Assembly (NCBI GenBank): GCA_027063545.1
Contig: JAMORN010000132.1
Coordinates: 1 to 7,457 of the forward strand
Reading direction: 5' to 3'
Length of the DNA: 7,457 nt
Source: JAMORN01 sp027063545 [NCBI: bacterium]
GTDB taxonomy: Bacteria > JAMORN01
Part shown: piece by piece, positions 1 through 5,743 of the stretch
Layout: each line of letters starts with the position of its first letter
How positions within the stretch are numbered: the first letter of the stretch is position 1
Translations under genes and position numbers: made by a program
The notes under the pieces: generated by a model
Seen by the model: the letters and a program-made list of their open reading frames with translations, nothing else
Database searches by the model: none
Told to the model about the DNA's origin: nothing

Positions 1-298
1 GATAGATAAAGGCTTAGAAAATGAAGTAAGATTTCTTTTTTCTAAATATAAAGATTTTAATAAATATAATGTTTTAAATACAGTAGGGTATAAAGAATGG
101 GTAAAATATTTTGAAGGAAATAAAGCTAAAGATAAAGTAATAAAGGAAATTATAAGAAACACTAAGAAATTTGCGAAAAAACAAAATACATTTTTTAATA
201 ATAAATTTACGAACAAAATCGAGATAAAATATAGGGATATAAATTATGCTATAGAAGCACTATTCTATCACCTTCAACAGCATTCATTATTTTATTAG
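1..298 (+). CDS. miaA: tRNA dimethylallyltransferase (MiaA), C-terminal part; 5' end outside window
   Basis: MiaA transfers a dimethylallyl group to N6 of A37 in tRNAs that read UNN codons; it acts in the cytoplasm. The reading frame enters at base 2 and gives 98 residues before a TAG stop at 296-298. This is about the last third of a family that usually has about 300 residues. Two conserved C-terminal blocks are visible: GYKEWVKYFEG (window residues about 36-46) and RNTKKFAKKQNTFFNN (about 61-76), which match the family's 'IGYkE...yleG' and 'rnTrrfAKRQ.TWFrn' signatures. The family's usual Trp in the last block is Phe here. The kinase-like P-loop half lies off the left edge. The last 16 or so codons overlap the 3' end of the convergent metallo-hydrolase gene by 50 nt, so the protein tail is written antisense to that gene's C-terminus. 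No terminator hairpin is evident. Identification is firm; the exact C-terminal length is what the sequence shows. Confidence 0.88.
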   Translation, partial: IDKGLENEVRFLFSKYKDFNKYNVLNTVGYKEWVKYFEGNKAKDKVIKEIIRNTKKFAKKQNTFFNNKFTNKIEIKYRDINYAIEALFYHLQQHSLFY

Positions 299-1232
299 GA
301 TATTTAAAGTTCTGAGTAGATGCGTATAATTTTGTTCTTAAAAGATTTTTCCATAAAGTAGAATCAGAATTATCTGGTTCATGATGGAATAAAACAAGTT
401 GAGGTATATCAAACTCGTGACATATTTCTACTCCTATTATACTAGTAGAATGACCCCATCCTATTTTACCAATAGGTGAAAATGAACTTTCCATAAATGT
501 AAACATAGCATCAAATATTAAAAGATCTGTATCTTCAAAGAACCATCTATTTTTTTCTATATAATCTTTTATTACTCTGTGATCAATCTCTGTATCTGTC
601 ATATAAATAAAAGATTTTCCTTCAAATTTAAATTTGTATGCAAAGGATTGTCCAGGATGTATGTTTTCAGTATAAAATATTTCTATATCATTTATTTTTA
701 TTGGGTTATTTAAAACATGAAATTTAATTTTAGCTGATAGCTCTTTAAAGGTTAAAGGAAAATATCTTGTATCAAATATATCTGCAATTCTTTTTTTTAT
801 ATCTTTGAATGGAGAATAAATATGTATTGTATAACCTTTACTGAATATAGGGAAGAAAGATGTTAACCCTATTATATGATCATAATGAGTGTGGGAGATA
901 AAAATATGTATTTCATTTAGATTTGGAGTTGTGAGAATATTATCACCTATATTTTTTATACCTGTTCCTGCATCCAATATAATAGAGATATTTTCATAGG
1001 GATGGATAAGCTCTATTGCTGGCGTATTGACACCTATCATTTTTGAATTTTCAGGATTGGAATATATAAGTTGATATAACTCTTCTTTTGTTCTTTTTTC
1101 TGGGTGTTGAGCGATAATATCAATAATAGCATTTATTTTATTTTGATATTCTCTATTGATATTTCCCCCTGCAATAGTGCCTACAACCCCATAAAACTCA
1201 ACACCAAAAACACCATTTTCAAAAATTTCCAT
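249..1232 (-). CDS. MBL-fold metallo-hydrolase, cyclic phosphodiesterase/RNase Z-like class
   Basis: Predicted cytoplasmic metallo-beta-lactamase-fold hydrolase of 327 residues with no signal peptide. Seen in the sequence: an N-terminal VEFYGVVGTI strand (11-20) like the 'vrfwGvRGsi' start of the PhnP/cyclic-phosphodiesterase-like group; LDAGTGI (86-92); the metal motif SHTHYDH (113-119; H114, H116, D118, H119); IHPGQSFAY with H192; MTDTE with the bridging D213; GWGHST with H261; and FHHEPDNSD with H283/H284. The full two-metal ligand set therefore appears intact. Between GTI and GVNTPAIEL lies an insert of about 45 mostly helical residues (21-66). The substrate cannot be assigned; cyclic nucleotide, phosphoribosyl cyclic phosphate or another phosphodiester are family possibilities. 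The only in-frame ATG near the conserved start is at 1232; its ribosome-binding region is a (GA)8 repeat. The gene lies 106 nt downstream of aroC on the same strand and overlaps miaA tail-to-tail by 50 nt. Confidence 0.85.
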   Translation of the reverse strand: MEIFENGVFGVEFYGVVGTIAGGNINREYQNKINAIIDIIAQHPEKRTKEELYQLIYSNPENSKMIGVNTPAIELIHPYENISIILDAGTGIKNIGDNILTTPNLNEIHIFISHTHYDHIIGLTSFFPIFSKGYTIHIYSPFKDIKKRIADIFDTRYFPLTFKELSAKIKFHVLNNPIKINDIEIFYTENIHPGQSFAYKFKFEGKSFIYMTDTEIDHRVIKDYIEKNRWFFEDTDLLIFDAMFTFMESSFSPIGKIGWGHSTSIIGVEICHEFDIPQLVLFHHEPDNSDSTLWKNLLRTKLYASTQNFKYPNKIMNAVEGDRIVLL

Positions 1233-1247
1233 CTCTCTCTCTCTCTC
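1232..1247 (-). repeat. (GA)8 dinucleotide tract touching the metallo-hydrolase start codon
   Basis: On the minus strand the 16 bases are eight perfect GA units, and the last A is the A of the hydrolase ATG. The purine run occupies the position of the Shine-Dalgarno sequence, and no other such site precedes this gene. A second ATG sits at the upstream edge of the tract (1249-1247), 17 nt before the annotated one and so out of frame. Short tandem repeats of this kind are known slippage sites; whether this one varies is inference. Confidence 0.85.
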
Positions 1248-1269
1248 ATAATAATACTTTTTTATAATG

Positions 1270-1320
1270 TTCTTATTATATATATTAAAAATTTAAAATA
1301 ATTTATACTATTTTGACAAG
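1270..1320 (-). promoter_or_regulatory. Possible promoter region for the metallo-hydrolase
   Basis: The 106-nt aroC/hydrolase gap holds two minus-strand promoter-like pieces. TTGTCA at 1319-1314 (5 of 6 to the -35 consensus) is followed after 17 nt by TTAAAT at 1296-1291 (4 of 6). A perfect TATAAT lies nearer the gene at 1280-1275 but has no good -35 at the right distance. In such AT-rich DNA -10-like hexamers arise by chance, so this is tentative. The hydrolase may equally be read through from aroE-aroC. Confidence 0.35.
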
Positions 1321-1326
1321 TATAAA
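1302..1326. repeat. Inverted repeat downstream of aroC (weak terminator or operator)
   Basis: TTTATACT and AGTATAAA form a perfect 8-bp inverted repeat around a 9-nt loop, starting 13 nt after the aroC stop. Read on the minus strand it is followed by a T-rich stretch (TTATTTTAAATTTTT), so it could be a weak aroC terminator. The stem is nearly all A-T. The loop contains most of the candidate -35 (TTGTCA), so it could instead be an operator. The symmetry is seen directly; either role is inferred. Confidence 0.45.
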
Positions 1327-1338
1327 ACTACCAAAAAT

Positions 1339-2505
1339 CTAAAAATTTTTGATGTTTTTAAAACTATTTAATCTATCAATAGCCTCTTTAATATCATTAA
1401 TATGAGGCATTCCATACTCATATAGTATTGCCTTAGCAAGAGCAATAGCTATTATATTTTCCCCGACAACACTAGCAGCTTCAATAGCACATACATCTGA
1501 ACGCTCTTTATGCGCTTTTGTCATTTTCTTTGTTTTTAAATCTATAGTATCTAAAGGTTGCATTAGAGTAGGTATAGGTTTCATTGTAATTTTTATTCTT
1601 ATTACTTCAGAATTGGATATTCCTCCTTCTATACCACCCGCATTATTTGTTTTTCTATATATTCTCCCATTTTCCTCTATATATATTTGATCATGAACCT
1701 GACTTCCATAATATTTAGAAGTTTCGGAGCCTAATCCAATTTCCATAGATTTAAATGCTTGAGTACCAAATACTTCTGACGCGATAAAATGAGTGAGTCT
1801 TCTATAATATTCTGAATAACTTCCTATTCCTGGAGGAAAATTGTAGATTCTAACTTCAAAACTCCCACCTATAGTATCTTTTTTTTCTTTGGTTTTTAAA
1901 ATAATATCCTTCATTTTTTCGCCAATTTCTTTATATGGAGCTCTAACAGGATTTTTATCTATTTCTTCATTACTTAATATTTGGTTTATTTCTTCAGGAT
2001 TTATGTAGGCATTTCCTACTCTATATACAAATGAAGATATTTTTATATTAAAGTATTCTAAAAATTGTTTAGAAATAGCTCCTATTGCAACCCTAGTAGC
2101 AGTATTTCTTGCTGAACTTCTTTCGATTACATTTCTTATATTTATATCTCTATTTCTAATAGCCCCGCCTAAATCAGCATGTCCTGGTCTTGCAATATAT
2201 ACTTCTTTAGAATCATCCACTGGTGGAGAAAATGGAGACATGTAATTTTGCCAGTTTTCCCAATCTTTATTTTTTATAATAATTCCTATTGGGGTTCCTA
2301 ATGTTATAGAATTTCTAACACCAGAGACAATAATAGCCCTATCTTTTTCTATTTTCATTCTTCCACCACGTCCTACACCTATTTGTCTTCTTTCTAATTC
2401 TTTATTAATATTTTCTAAAGATAACTTTAGTCCGTATGGAAGTCCTTCAACAATAGCTAAAAGCATTTCTCCATGAGATTCTCCAGCAGTTAAATAGTTA
2501 AGCAT
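1339..2505 (-). CDS. aroC: Chorismate synthase
   Basis: Converts 5-enolpyruvylshikimate-3-phosphate to chorismate, the last step of the shikimate pathway; the enzyme needs reduced FMN and is cytoplasmic. At 388 residues it has normal family length. Motifs in order: GESHG (8-12, catalytic H11); RRQIGVGRGGRM (39-50); RPGHAD (106-111, catalytic H109); ERSSARNTA (128-136); GGIEGGISNS (290-299); KPIPT (309-313); and RSDVCAIEAA (335-344, with D337 the likely third catalytic residue). The usual SNG of the GGISNG block reads SNS here, a mild deviation. The start is fixed by the conserved N-terminus and by AAGGAG at 2516-2511, 5 nt before the ATG. That site lies in the last codons of aroE, whose stop is only 2 nt away, so translation is probably coupled. 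Identification is certain by motif content. Confidence 0.97.
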   Translation of the reverse strand: MLNYLTAGESHGEMLLAIVEGLPYGLKLSLENINKELERRQIGVGRGGRMKIEKDRAIIVSGVRNSITLGTPIGIIIKNKDWENWQNYMSPFSPPVDDSKEVYIARPGHADLGGAIRNRDINIRNVIERSSARNTATRVAIGAISKQFLEYFNIKISSFVYRVGNAYINPEEINQILSNEEIDKNPVRAPYKEIGEKMKDIILKTKEKKDTIGGSFEVRIYNFPPGIGSYSEYYRRLTHFIASEVFGTQAFKSMEIGLGSETSKYYGSQVHDQIYIEENGRIYRKTNNAGGIEGGISNSEVIRIKITMKPIPTLMQPLDTIDLKTKKMTKAHKERSDVCAIEAASVVGENIIAIALAKAILYEYGMPHINDIKEAIDRLNSFKNIKNF

Positions 2506-2507
2506 TT

Positions 2508-3362
2508 TTACTCCTTATCTAGATATTTTTCTAATTCTTTTTTTACTTCATCTATAGGAAGCTCTTTCCCTGTCCATATATTAAAAGCTTTTTCTGCTTG
2601 ATATATTAGCATATCAATTCCATATATAAAGGTTGCATTCTTTTCTTTAGCATATTTTATTAATAAAGTATTTAGAGGAGAGTATACTATATCATAAACA
2701 ATATGACTAGAGTTGATTAGTTCTTTATTTATAATAGACATATCCTTTTGATTTCCCATACCTACAGATGTTGCATTAACTAAAATGTTAAATTCATTTT
2801 CTTTTATTTTTGCTTTAAATTCTTTAGAATTAAGGTCTATTATCTCAATAGAATAGTTAAATTTATTTTTAATCTCATTTTTTAGATTGAGTAATTTTTC
2901 TTTATTTCTTCCAGCAATTGCAACTTTAGGATGTTTATCAATACCTATAAGCCCATTAACAATCGCTTTTGCAGCTCCACCTGTACCTATTATTAAAATA
3001 GAAAATTCTTTATAATTTATATTTTTTATTGTTAGAGCTTTAATAAAACCATAATAATCGGTTGAATATCCTATTAATTTAGAATTATCGTTTTTTATTG
3101 TATTTACACTATTAAATATAGATATCTCCTCAGATAGTACATCCAGATATTTTATTACATTAATTTTATGAGGAATAGTAATATTTACTCCTAAAATTCC
3201 AAGAGCTTTAATTCCTTTTATAGCTTCTTCTAATTTTTCAGGGGGAGTTTCAAATATTCCATATACAGCATTTATATTATGATATTTAAATCCTATGTTA
3301 TGTATTATTGGTGATAAGGAATGAGAAATAGGATATCCTATTACTCCATATACTCTTTTCAT
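2508..3362 (-). CDS. aroE: Shikimate dehydrogenase (NADP+-type)
   Basis: Reduces 3-dehydroshikimate to shikimate with NADPH in the cytoplasm, two reactions before the aroC substrate is formed. The 284 residues match the usual AroE length. The substrate domain shows GYPISHSLSP (9-18, with S15 and S17), VNITIPHK (59-66, catalytic K66), NSVNT (84-88, N87), STDYYGF (100-106, catalytic D102) and MLIYQAEKAF (251-260, Q255). The nucleotide domain has GTGGAAKA (126-133), AGRNKEK (150-156, arginine suggesting NADP preference), NATSVGM (196-202) and YDIVYSP (223-229). All catalytic residues are present. The start codon is fixed by the family-typical MKRVYGVIGYP; only a weak AAGAG lies upstream, about 9 nt from the ATG. 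The gene heads a tight aroE-aroC unit and diverges from the pseudouridine synthase across a 42-nt gap. Confidence 0.96.
   Translation of the reverse strand: MKRVYGVIGYPISHSLSPIIHNIGFKYHNINAVYGIFETPPEKLEEAIKGIKALGILGVNITIPHKINVIKYLDVLSEEISIFNSVNTIKNDNSKLIGYSTDYYGFIKALTIKNINYKEFSILIIGTGGAAKAIVNGLIGIDKHPKVAIAGRNKEKLLNLKNEIKNKFNYSIEIIDLNSKEFKAKIKENEFNILVNATSVGMGNQKDMSIINKELINSSHIVYDIVYSPLNTLLIKYAKEKNATFIYGIDMLIYQAEKAFNIWTGKELPIDEVKKELEKYLDKE
2511..2516 (-). promoter_or_regulatory. aroC ribosome-binding site inside the aroE 3' end
   Basis: The minus strand reads AAGGAG, then TAAAA, then the aroC ATG. The Shine-Dalgarno sequence is formed by the last sense codons of aroE (AAG GAG), and the aroE TAA stop falls in the spacer. 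It is the clearest ribosome-binding site in the window and confirms the aroC start. Confidence 0.75.
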
Positions 3363-3404
3363 ATTTTTTTACTCTTTTGATATTATTTATTATTTTTAGA
3401 TAGT
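3363..3404. promoter_or_regulatory. 42-nt divergent gap, possible back-to-back promoters
   Basis: This AT-only-looking gap separates the aroE and pseudouridine synthase start codons. On the plus strand TATTAT (3381-3386) could be a -10, with a poor -35 (TTCATA, 3358-3363) lying over the aroE start. On the minus strand TAATAT (3385-3380) overlaps the same bases. If both are used, the two promoters share a -10 region and both leaders are very short. No clear Shine-Dalgarno sequence precedes the plus-strand gene. The evidence is weak because of base composition. Confidence 0.3.
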
Positions 3405-4331
3405 ATGAAAAATAAAATAGAAATAGAAATAACTCAACATAATTTTTATAAAAGATTGGATAAGGTATTAAGAAAATCTTTATCTCAAGTTCCATTATCA
3501 AAGATATATTACATAATTAGAAAGGGACATGTTTCTATAAATGGGAAAATTGTAAGACAACATAATTATAATCTTCATATTGGAGATATAATAGAAATTG
3601 ATACCAATGAAATAGAAAGTTTTTTACTTCAAGATACTAAAGATGATGGACTAAAGCCTGTTAAAATGGATATAAATGTAATATATGAGGATGAATATAT
3701 ATTAGCCATAAATAAGCCTTCGGGAATATCTGTTCATCCCGGTAAGGATACTAAAGATTATTCAATCTTAAATTTCCTACTTTATTTAGGTGAGAAAAAA
3801 AAGTTTACCCCTCATCTTGTTCATAGACTGGATAAGTATACTTCTGGTGTATTATTAGTTGCTAAAAATAAGGATATGGCAAGAAGATTATCTGATATGT
3901 TTTCTGGAAAAAAGATTAAGAAAAAGTATAACGCTTTAGTATGGGGAGAGGCTAAGGAAAACTTTAGGATAAGTATTCCTTTAGACAATACAAATGCTAT
4001 AACAAATTACACCTTAATAAAAAGATTAAAATATAGAGGATTTGATCTTTCATATCTTGAGGTAGAAATATTAACAGGTAAAAAACATCAAATAAGGCGG
4101 CATTTATCTATGGTTGGTCTTCCTATTGTTGGTGATGATAAATATGGAGATTGGAATAAAAATAAAATTTTTAAAAAGGATTTTAAAAAGTTTAAAGGGT
4201 ATTTCCTCCATTGTAGAGATATAAGTTTTATTCATCCTGTATACAAAGAGGAGTTTTTAATAGAGGCTTCTATGGAGATTGAAAAAAGGGATATCTTAGC
4301 AAAACTTTATAAGTTATCTTCAAATAAATAG
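3405..4331 (+). CDS. RluA-family 23S rRNA pseudouridine synthase (RluC/RluD-like)
   Basis: Isomerises specific uridines of 23S rRNA to pseudouridine; cytoplasmic, acting on the ribosome large subunit during or after assembly. The 308 residues split into an N-terminal S4 RNA-binding domain (about 17-68: RLDKVLRKSL, then IRKGHVSINGKIV) and the catalytic domain. The latter shows YEDEYILAINKPSGISVHPG (94-113), the catalytic HRLDKYTSG (140-148, nucleophile D143), KKYNALVWG (173-181), the LTGKKHQIRRHL block (223-234) and GDDKYGD (243-249). The S4 domain plus 'INKPSGISVHPG' favours RluC or RluD over RluA, but the target uridines cannot be told apart, so no symbol is given. The upstream frame closes with a TGA at 3378-3380 and has no other ATG. 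No Shine-Dalgarno sequence is seen. It overlaps the glycosyltransferase tail-to-tail by 25 nt. Confidence 0.92.
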   Translation: MKNKIEIEITQHNFYKRLDKVLRKSLSQVPLSKIYYIIRKGHVSINGKIVRQHNYNLHIGDIIEIDTNEIESFLLQDTKDDGLKPVKMDINVIYEDEYILAINKPSGISVHPGKDTKDYSILNFLLYLGEKKKFTPHLVHRLDKYTSGVLLVAKNKDMARRLSDMFSGKKIKKKYNALVWGEAKENFRISIPLDNTNAITNYTLIKRLKYRGFDLSYLEVEILTGKKHQIRRHLSMVGLPIVGDDKYGDWNKNKIFKKDFKKFKGYFLHCRDISFIHPVYKEEFLIEASMEIEKRDILAKLYKLSSNK

Positions 4332-5743
4332 GGTTGAAGTTTTTTAAGTTTTTGTAAAAAAAGTTTTACCAAATTAGGATTTTTTATAAGTTCAGAGTAA
4401 TTAGTAAATATAAATAAATACAATTTATAAAAATCAGCAATATATGGATATTTTTTAATGTATTCTTCTAATAAAGATATAGCTTCTTGTACTTCCCCAT
4501 TATAAATTAAAAGTTCAATATATCTTTTTATTAGATTAATAGAGAATATATTTTTTTCAAATATAGCTTCTTTTATTTTTTCTAAATTATTGTAATATTT
4601 TTTTAAAATAAATAAAGGATGATTAAATTCTTTTTTTACTTCTATCTTGCCTATTAAAAATTCATATAGTTGTGGAAATTCTGAACTTTTATCTATCCAA
4701 ATTAGCTCACCTCTTCCTTTAGTAATTTTTTTATTAATAAATTTTTGATAAAACTCAATTCTTTTATAAGAGTTTAATTTTTCAATTCTGGAATTTTTTA
4801 CATAATTATAAAATTTTTTAAGAAATACTTCTATTTGCTGAGGATTATTTATAAAAAATTCAATTTTTTCTTTTAATTCGTGTTTATTATTGTATAGAAT
4901 ACAATTTTCCTTAATTAAAGAATAAGGCCCAAAATTAGAGCAAATAGGTAATACACTATTAGCTACATATTCTAAATATTTTATATCACTTCGTGTATAA
5001 TTAAAGTTATCTTTTTTGATTGTGCATATTCCTATATGAAGTTTTTTCAAAAAATTATAATAAGAATCAAGACTTCCAAATTCTTCCCATATGAATTTTT
5101 TTTCAGGAAGTTTTGAGGAGAATATCTCTTTAATTTTTCTATCACTTTTTATAGCTAAATAAACATTTTCATATTTATTTACTAGCTCTATTAATATATC
5201 AGAAATTTCTTTTATGTCCTCATAATGTCCCGAAGATCCACCCCAGCCTATATATATTTTTTCAGATTTTTTTATTTTTAAAGGAGATATACTTTCAATA
5301 TTATTAGGAAATATAGCAATATTTTTATTCTTGATATTTAATTTTTCTATAAGTAGAGGAGTAGTAAGAGTTATTCCATCAGCATATGATATAATTTGAT
5401 ACATTAATGCTTGATTATTTTTATCTGAGTAGAATTCATACATCGGATTTGATGGTTGAAAGCTTAAAAAATTATCATTTATTTCATATATAACTTTAAT
5501 ACCTTTTTCCTTCACAAATTCTATTATAGGTAGAATATCATTATCACACACAAAATTTATAATAAAAAGATCTGTATCTTTCACAATTTCTAATTTATTT
5601 TCATATAGATTTATGATATTATACCATTTAATATTATATTGTTGAGTAATTTCTTTGGCAGGTAAGTGAATTCTATAATAGAAATCAGCAGATGTAGAAG
5701 GTTGATTATTGTATATCTGAACTATTTTTACATTATTATCCAT
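4307..5743 (-). CDS. GT-B fold glycosyltransferase with helical TPR-like C-terminal tail
   Basis: Predicted cytoplasmic sugar transferase of 478 residues, probably using a nucleotide-sugar donor. The layout resembles group 1/GT4-like enzymes. The N-terminal half has an acceptor-side Rossmann-like domain with VIYEINDN (84-91), matching the 'YEiDDdl' signature of some surface-glycan transferases, and ADGITLTTPLLIEKL (121-135). The donor domain starts at KIYIGWGGSSGHYEDI (162-177) and carries RSDIKYLEYVANSVLPI (251-267) with FGPY (271-274), the usual donor-binding loop region. After about 340 the protein is helical; about 402-434 looks like a TPR unit (IELLIYNGEVQEAISLLEEYI). No membrane segment is seen. 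Its ATG lies inside the end of the upstream TPR gene (8-nt overlap) and has no Shine-Dalgarno sequence, so translational coupling is likely. Sugar and acceptor are unknown; polysaccharide or protein glycosylation are both possible. Confidence 0.78.
   Translation of the reverse strand: MDNNVKIVQIYNNQPSTSADFYYRIHLPAKEITQQYNIKWYNIINLYENKLEIVKDTDLFIINFVCDNDILPIIEFVKEKGIKVIYEINDNFLSFQPSNPMYEFYSDKNNQALMYQIISYADGITLTTPLLIEKLNIKNKNIAIFPNNIESISPLKIKKSEKIYIGWGGSSGHYEDIKEISDILIELVNKYENVYLAIKSDRKIKEIFSSKLPEKKFIWEEFGSLDSYYNFLKKLHIGICTIKKDNFNYTRSDIKYLEYVANSVLPICSNFGPYSLIKENCILYNNKHELKEKIEFFINNPQQIEVFLKKFYNYVKNSRIEKLNSYKRIEFYQKFINKKITKGRGELIWIDKSSEFPQLYEFLIGKIEVKKEFNHPLFILKKYYNNLEKIKEAIFEKNIFSINLIKRYIELLIYNGEVQEAISLLEEYIKKYPYIADFYKLYLFIFTNYSELIKNPNLVKLFLQKLKKLQPYLFEDNL
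4318..4345 (+). terminator. Candidate Rho-independent terminator of the pseudouridine synthase
   Basis: CTTCAA (4318-4323) and TTGAAG (4334-4339) form a 6-bp stem around a 10-nt loop, followed at once by TTTTTT (4340-4345). The stem starts before the stop codon (4329-4331), which lies in the loop. The whole structure lies inside the antisense coding region of the glycosyltransferase C-terminus. The stem has only two G-C pairs, so strength is uncertain, but the order stem then T-run is right for the plus strand only. Confidence 0.5.

Noticed and set aside
1104-1301. 65-codon plus-strand open frame
   Set aside because: Lies antisense to the well-supported metallo-hydrolase and its leader; low-complexity Ile/Leu/Asn composition typical of AT-rich antisense; no ribosome-binding site.
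3298-3501. 67-codon minus-strand open frame across the aroE/pseudouridine synthase starts
   Set aside because: Overlaps the conserved N-termini of both real genes in other frames and has no recognisable motif.
4304-4316. AACTT/AAGTT mini-hairpin as a glycosyltransferase terminator
   Set aside because: Only 5 bp with a 3-nt loop, one G-C pair, and no T-run follows on the minus strand; chance-level in this composition.
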